44,721 nt of DNA from Acidobacteriota bacterium (GTDB lineage: Bacteria > Acidobacteriota > Polarisedimenticolia > JACPZX01), in contig JACPZX010000122.1 in assembly GCA_016195325.1 (NCBI GenBank), positions 1 to 44,721 of the forward strand. Direction: 5' to 3'. The position numbers and the translations under genes were made by a program. Below the pieces are notes generated by a model that had not been told where the DNA came from, did no database searches, and was given only the letters and a program-made list of their open reading frames with translations. The first letter of the stretch is position 1; every line of letters begins with the position of its first letter. Shown in pieces: positions 40,579-44,721 of this stretch.

Positions 40579-42636
40579 ATGACCGCAGTCGCGGCGACCG
40601 AAAGGCTGGACGAGCTGTGCATCAACACCATCCGCACGCTGGCGATGGACGCCGTTCAGAAGGCCAACTCGGGGCACCCGGGAACGCCCATGGGGATGGC
40701 GCCCGTGGCGCACCTCCTCTACGACCGGTTCCTCAAGTTCAACCCCGCGGATCCGAAGTGGCTCAACCGCGATCGCTTCGTCCTCTCGTGCGGCCACGCG
40801 TCGATGCTCCTGTACGGCGCGCTGCACATCAACGGCTTCGACCTTCCCCTCGAAGAGCTGATGAAGTTCCGCCAGCTCCACAGCAAGTGCCCCGGCCACC
40901 CGGAGTACACGCCGGATGATCGCCTCACCCCCGGAATCGAGACGACGACCGGCCCCCTGGGGCAGGGGTTCGCGAACGCGGTCGGCATGGCGATCGGGAA
41001 ACGGTGGCTCGCGGCGACGTACAACCGCCCCGGCCACGAGATCATCGACTACCACGTCGTCACCCTCGCCGGCGACGGGTGCATGATGGAGGGGGTGACG
41101 AGCGAGGCGGCCTCCCTCGCGGCCCACCTCGGCCTCAAAGAGCTCGTCTGCTTCTACGACAGCAACCGCATCACGATCGAGGGGAAGACCGACCTCGCCT
41201 TCACCGAGGACGTCGCCGCCCGCTTCGCCGCGTACGGCTGGAACGTGCAGCGCGTCGCCGACGCGAACGCCATCGACCAGGTCGCGCGCGCCCTCACCTC
41301 TGCGATCGCCGAGAAGGAGCGCCCGTCGCTGATCGTCGTCGAGAGCCACATCGCGTGGGGGGCTCCGACGAAGCAGGACACCGCCGCCGCGCACGGCGAG
41401 CCCCTGGGTGAGGACGAGATCCGCGCCGCCAAGACGAAGTACGGCTGGGATCCCGACAAGCACTTCTTCGTCCCTCCCGAGGTCCTCGCGCGCGCGACGG
41501 CGATGAGGAAGCGCGGCGCGGAGCAGCAGAACGCGTGGCGGGCCCGGTTCGAGGCGTACCGGAAGGAGTTCCCGGCGCAGGCGAAGGAGCTCGAGATGAT
41601 CCACCGCGGCGCCCTGCCGGAAGGGTGGGACGCCGACATCCCGACCTTCCCGGCCGACGAGAAGGGGATGGCCGGGCGCGACGCGAGCGGGAAGGTCGAG
41701 AACGCCATCGCGAAGCGCGTCCCGTGGCTCCTTGGCGGAGCCGCCGATCTCGCCCCCTCGACGAAGACGCGCCTCACCGTCGAAGGGGCCGGCGACTTCC
41801 AGAAGGGGAACCCCTCGGGGCGGAACTTCCACTTCGGCGTGAGAGAGCACGCCATGGGGTCGATCGTGAACGGCATGGCCCTCAGCGGGCTCCGCGCCTT
41901 CGGATCGGGGTTTCTCATCTTCTCCGACTACGGCCGCCCGCCGCTGCGCCTCGCGTCGCTCATGGAGCTGCCGGCGATGTACGTCTTCACGCACGACTCC
42001 CTCGGCGTGGGGGAGGACGGCCCGACGCACCAGCCGATCGAGCACCTCGCGTCGCTCCGCGCGATCCCGCACCTGACGGTGCTGAGGCCCGCCGACGCGA
42101 ACGAAGTGGCGGAGTGCTGGCGCGTGATGATGGAGATCGAGAGGTACACCGGGGAGCGCGGGCCGGTCGCGCTGATCGTCAGCCGCCAGGCTCTCCCCGT
42201 CATGGATCGCGCGAAGTTCGCGCCGGCCGACGGGGTGAGGAAGGGGGCGTACGTCCTCGCGGACTCCCCCGGAGGGTCCCCCGACGTCATCCTGATGGCG
42301 ACGGGCTCCGAGGTGCAGTGGTGCGTCGCGGCGCAGCAGAAGCTCGCGGCCGAGGGGATGAGGTCGCGCGTCGTGTCGATGCCGTCGTTCGAGATCTTCG
42401 AGCACCAGGCCCAGGAGTACCGCGATTCGGTCCTCCCCCCGTCGTGCCGCGCCCGCGTCGCCGTCGAGATGGCCTCGAGCTTCTCCTGGCACCGCTACGT
42501 CGGGCTCGACGGCAGGATCGTCGCGCGGGACGGCTTCGGCGCGTCGGCCCCCCTCAAGGATCTTCTCAAGGAGTTCGGGTTCACGGTGGAGAAGGTCGTC
42601 GCCGCGGCGAAGGCCGTCGCCCCGAAGGGGAGATGA
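40579..42636 (+). CDS. tkt: Transketolase
   Basis: 685 residues, full length. Thiamine diphosphate enzyme moving two-carbon units in the pentose phosphate pathway. Family motifs: [18 protein letters not shown] near the start, [39 protein letters not shown] (the ThDP-binding GDG), and, in the second half, [20 protein letters not shown] and LRPADANE. The ATG at 40579 follows GGAGGGAG. The stop overlaps the start of rpiB (ATGA), so expression is coupled. No residues appear to be missing. Confidence 0.96.
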   Translation: MTAVAATERLDELCINTIRTLAMDAVQKANSGHPGTPMGMAPVAHLLYDRFLKFNPADPKWLNRDRFVLSCGHASMLLYGALHINGFDLPLEELMKFRQLHSKCPGHPEYTPDDRLTPGIETTTGPLGQGFANAVGMAIGKRWLAATYNRPGHEIIDYHVVTLAGDGCMMEGVTSEAASLAAHLGLKELVCFYDSNRITIEGKTDLAFTEDVAARFAAYGWNVQRVADANAIDQVARALTSAIAEKERPSLIVVESHIAWGAPTKQDTAAAHGEPLGEDEIRAAKTKYGWDPDKHFFVPPEVLARATAMRKRGAEQQNAWRARFEAYRKEFPAQAKELEMIHRGALPEGWDADIPTFPADEKGMAGRDASGKVENAIAKRVPWLLGGAADLAPSTKTRLTVEGAGDFQKGNPSGRNFHFGVREHAMGSIVNGMALSGLRAFGSGFLIFSDYGRPPLRLASLMELPAMYVFTHDSLGVGEDGPTHQPIEHLASLRAIPHLTVLRPADANEVAECWRVMMEIERYTGERGPVALIVSRQALPVMDRAKFAPADGVRKGAYVLADSPGGSPDVILMATGSEVQWCVAAQQKLAAEGMRSRVVSMPSFEIFEHQAQEYRDSVLPPSCRARVAVEMASSFSWHRYVGLDGRIVARDGFGASAPLKDLLKEFGFTVEKVVAAAKAVAPKGR

Positions 42637-43103
42637 CGCCGATGCGCATCGCCGTCGCGGCCGATCACGCCGGCTACCCACTCAAGGCGATCGTCATCGC
42701 GGATCTCGAGGCCGCCGGGCACGACGTGCGCGATCTCGGAACGCACGACCCGGCGAAGCCCGACGACTACCCCGACTTCGCGGAGAGCGTCTGCGGCGCG
42801 CTCAGGAAGAAGGAGGCCGACCGCGGCATCGTCATCTGCGGGAGCGGCGTCGGCGTCACGGTCGCCGCGAACAAGTTCCCGGGGGTGCGCGCCGGCCTCT
42901 GCCACGACACCTACTCGGCCCACCAGGGGGTGGAGCACGACGACATGAACGTTCTGTGCCTCGGCGCGCGCATCATCGGCCAGGAGGTCGCCCGCGAAAT
43001 CGTTGGCGCCTTCTCCCGCGCGCGCTACACCGGCGAGGAGCGCCACGCCCGCCGCCTCCGAAAGGTCCTCGACATCGAAGCGAGATACATGAAGGGAGAC
43101 TGA
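42633..43103 (+). CDS. rpiB: Ribose-5-phosphate isomerase B
   Basis: 156 residues. Interconverts ribose 5-phosphate and ribulose 5-phosphate. AADHAGYPLK, DYPDFA, ICGSGVGVTVAANKFPGVRAGLCHD and EHDDMNVLCLGARIIG are the RpiB signatures; CGSGVG holds the catalytic Cys region. The start overlaps the transketolase stop by four bases; an ATG three codons on is an alternative. The next gene begins after one base. Confidence 0.95.
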   Translation: MTPMRIAVAADHAGYPLKAIVIADLEAAGHDVRDLGTHDPAKPDDYPDFAESVCGALRKKEADRGIVICGSGVGVTVAANKFPGVRAGLCHDTYSAHQGVEHDDMNVLCLGARIIGQEVAREIVGAFSRARYTGEERHARRLRKVLDIEARYMKGD

Positions 43104-43104
43104 C

Positions 43105-44721
43105 ATGCCTTCGCCCAAGCCGACCAACCCTCTCCTCGGCGTCCTCGCCCTGGGGCAGAGCCTCTGGTACGACAACATCCGGCGCACGCTCATCACGTCC
43201 GGAGAGCTGCAGGGGCTCATCGACAACGACGGCCTCCGGGGCGTCACGTCGAACCCCTCGATCTTCGAGAAGGCGATCGCCGGATCGAGCGACTACAACG
43301 ACCTCCTCCTCGCGATGGAGAAGGAGAAGGACCGCGACGCGAAGTCGATCTACGAGACGCTCGCGATCCGCGACATCCAGGACGCGGCCGGCGTGATGTT
43401 CCCCGTCTACGAGAGGACGAACCGGCGCGACGGGTACATCAGCCTCGAGGTCTCCCCCTACCTGGCGAACGACACGGCAGGGACCCTCGAGGAGGCGCGG
43501 CGTCTCTGGAAGGCGGTCTCGAAGGCCAACGTCATGATCAAGGTCCCGGCGACGCCGGCCGGCGTCCCCGCGATCAAGACGCTGATCGGCGAGGGGATCA
43601 ACGTGAACGTCACCCTCCTCTTCAGCATGGCGGCGTACGAGACGGTCGCCGAGGCGTACATCTCCGGAATCGAGGCGCTCATCTCCCGGGGAGGAGACCC
43701 CCGGGGCGTCGCGAGCGTGGCGTCTTTCTTCATCAGCCGGATCGACTCCGCCATCGACGCCCTCCTCACCGCGAAGCTGAAGGCGACGACCGCGAAGGAC
43801 GCGCGCGATCGCATCTCCGGCCTCCTCGGGAAGGCGGCGATCGCCAACGCGAGGCTCACGTACCGCCGCTACCAGGAGCTCGTCGCCGGCGATCGCTGGA
43901 CGAAGCTCGCGGCGAAGGGGGCGCAGACGCAGCGCCTTCTCTGGGCGAGCACGAGCACCAAGAACCCGAACTACCGCGACGTCGTGTACGTCGAGGAGCT
44001 CATCGGCCGGGACACCGTCGACACGGTCCCGTCGGCGACCTTCGACGCCTTCCGCGATCACGGCGTGCCCCGAGCGAGCCTCGCGGAGGGGCTCGACGAG
44101 GCGCGCCGGGTGATGGAGGCGCTTCCCTCGGCCGGCGTCTCCATGAAAGACGTCACTGACAGGCTCCTGACGGAAGGGGTCACCCTCTTCGCCGACGCCT
44201 TCGACAAGCTCCTCGGGGCCGTCGAGAAGAAGCGCAAGGAGTACCTCGGCACGTGGCTCAACCGACAGACCCGGAGCCTCCCGGCCGATCTCGAGAGCGC
44301 CGTCGCCGCCTCCCTCGAGGCGTGGCGCGCCGAGAGCAAGGTGAGGCGCCTCTGGGCGCTCGACGCCTCCCTCTGGTCCGGGGAGGACGAGTCGAAGTGG
44401 CTCGGCTGGCTCGGAGTCACGGACGACCAGGTCGCCCACATCGGCCATCTCAAGGCGATTGCCGAAGAGGTCAGGAAGGAGGGGTTCACGACCGCCCTTC
44501 TCCTCGGGATGGGGGGATCGAGCCTCTGCCCCGAGGTGATGAAGCTGACCTTCGGAAAGCAGAAGGGGTTTCCCGAGCTGCACGTGCTCGATTCCACCGA
44601 CCCGGCGCAGGTGATGACCTTCGAGAAAAAGATTGACCTCGCAAAGACGATCTTCATCGTTTCGTCCAAGTCGGGGGGCACGCTCGAGCCGAACATCTTC
44701 AAGCAGTACTTCTTCGAGCGG
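43105..44721 (+). CDS. Bifunctional transaldolase / glucose-6-phosphate isomerase, 5' part
   Basis: The frame is open from ATG 43105 to the end of the window, giving 539 residues with no stop. Residues 1 to about 370 are a transaldolase: SLWYDNIRR, GVTSNPSIFEKAI, EVSPYLANDT, NVMIKVPATPAG (Schiff-base Lys in KVPAT) and NVNVTLLFSM. After a helical linker, a phosphoglucose isomerase begins at about 460: TTALLLGMGGSSLCPEVM, then HVLDSTDPAQV and FIVSSKSGGTLEPN, the sugar-phosphate-binding site. The fusion is known in several phyla. The remaining PGI half lies beyond the window. It is the third gene of the tkt-rpiB cluster, so one protein links glycolysis with the pentose phosphate cycle. Confidence 0.95.
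   Translation, partial: MPSPKPTNPLLGVLALGQSLWYDNIRRTLITSGELQGLIDNDGLRGVTSNPSIFEKAIAGSSDYNDLLLAMEKEKDRDAKSIYETLAIRDIQDAAGVMFPVYERTNRRDGYISLEVSPYLANDTAGTLEEARRLWKAVSKANVMIKVPATPAGVPAIKTLIGEGINVNVTLLFSMAAYETVAEAYISGIEALISRGGDPRGVASVASFFISRIDSAIDALLTAKLKATTAKDARDRISGLLGKAAIANARLTYRRYQELVAGDRWTKLAAKGAQTQRLLWASTSTKNPNYRDVVYVEELIGRDTVDTVPSATFDAFRDHGVPRASLAEGLDEARRVMEALPSAGVSMKDVTDRLLTEGVTLFADAFDKLLGAVEKKRKEYLGTWLNRQTRSLPADLESAVAASLEAWRAESKVRRLWALDASLWSGEDESKWLGWLGVTDDQVAHIGHLKAIAEEVRKEGFTTALLLGMGGSSLCPEVMKLTFGKQKGFPELHVLDSTDPAQVMTFEKKIDLAKTIFIVSSKSGGTLEPNIFKQYFFER

Noticed and set aside
1-44721. tRNA, rRNA, riboswitch, CRISPR array, IS element or attachment site
   Set aside because: Read through intergenic regions on both strands without seeing cloverleaf patterns, regular spaced repeats, transposase motifs or terminal inverted repeats; short structured RNAs could still be missed by eye.

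Overview
The window is about 44.7 kb of very GC-rich bacterial DNA carrying roughly 36 genes and no RNA genes, CRISPR arrays or insertion sequences that I could recognise. The mix of genes points to an uncultured-type Acidobacteriota or a nearby soil/sediment lineage. That mix is Ser/Thr kinases and CadC-like regulators joined to TPR tails, DUF1579-type secreted proteins, a cyanobacterial/plant-type IspH, a transaldolase/phosphoglucose isomerase fusion, MASE1 hybrid kinases and TPR-CHAT proteins. This assignment is an inference from gene content; there is no marker rRNA.

Region 1 (1-10.7 kb) is signalling. It holds the end of a VOC protein, a Ser/Thr kinase with an extracytoplasmic TolB-like/TPR tail, a secreted protein of unknown function in a low-GC patch, and a seven-repeat FG-GAP beta-propeller. 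The propeller is divergent from a membrane-bound winged-helix regulator with the same kind of TPR tail. Between these two divergent genes lies an 11-bp-phased tandem repeat that looks like an operator. Two paralogous zinc-ribbon membrane proteins (one frameshifted) and an ECF sigma/anti-sigma pair follow.

Region 2 (10.7-16.2 kb) encodes two exported proteases or protease-like proteins on the minus strand: a subtilisin with a Cys-rich tail and a TPR-CHAT (caspase-like) protein.

Region 3 (16.2-28 kb) is mostly metabolism. It contains a domain-permuted aconitase, IspH starting at CTG, an orphan BoxB-like diiron protein, a beta-barrel protein, MmgE/PrpD, and an exonuclease with a WYL-like tail. 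A three-gene operon of a zinc-ribbon protein and two small exported helical proteins follows. The region ends with an operon of two tandem NAD-type isocitrate dehydrogenases translationally coupled to a thioredoxin-like [2Fe-2S] ferredoxin. Aconitase and IDH are consecutive TCA steps but are not in one operon here.

Region 4 (27.7-39.7 kb) holds exported DUF1579-like proteins, an esterase, AsmA, a MASE1 hybrid histidine kinase, a patatin phospholipase, a secreted TPR protein, an SGNH-like protein, a diheme cytochrome c and a small Cys/His-rich exported protein.

Region 5 (39.8 kb to the end) is a family-2 glycosyltransferase followed by a pentose-phosphate cluster: transketolase, ribose-5-phosphate isomerase B and the first 539 residues of a transaldolase/glucose-6-phosphate isomerase fusion, which runs off the window. 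Across the window several genes are preceded by a TGnTAnnnT extended -10 element, and start codons include GTG, TTG and apparently CTG.
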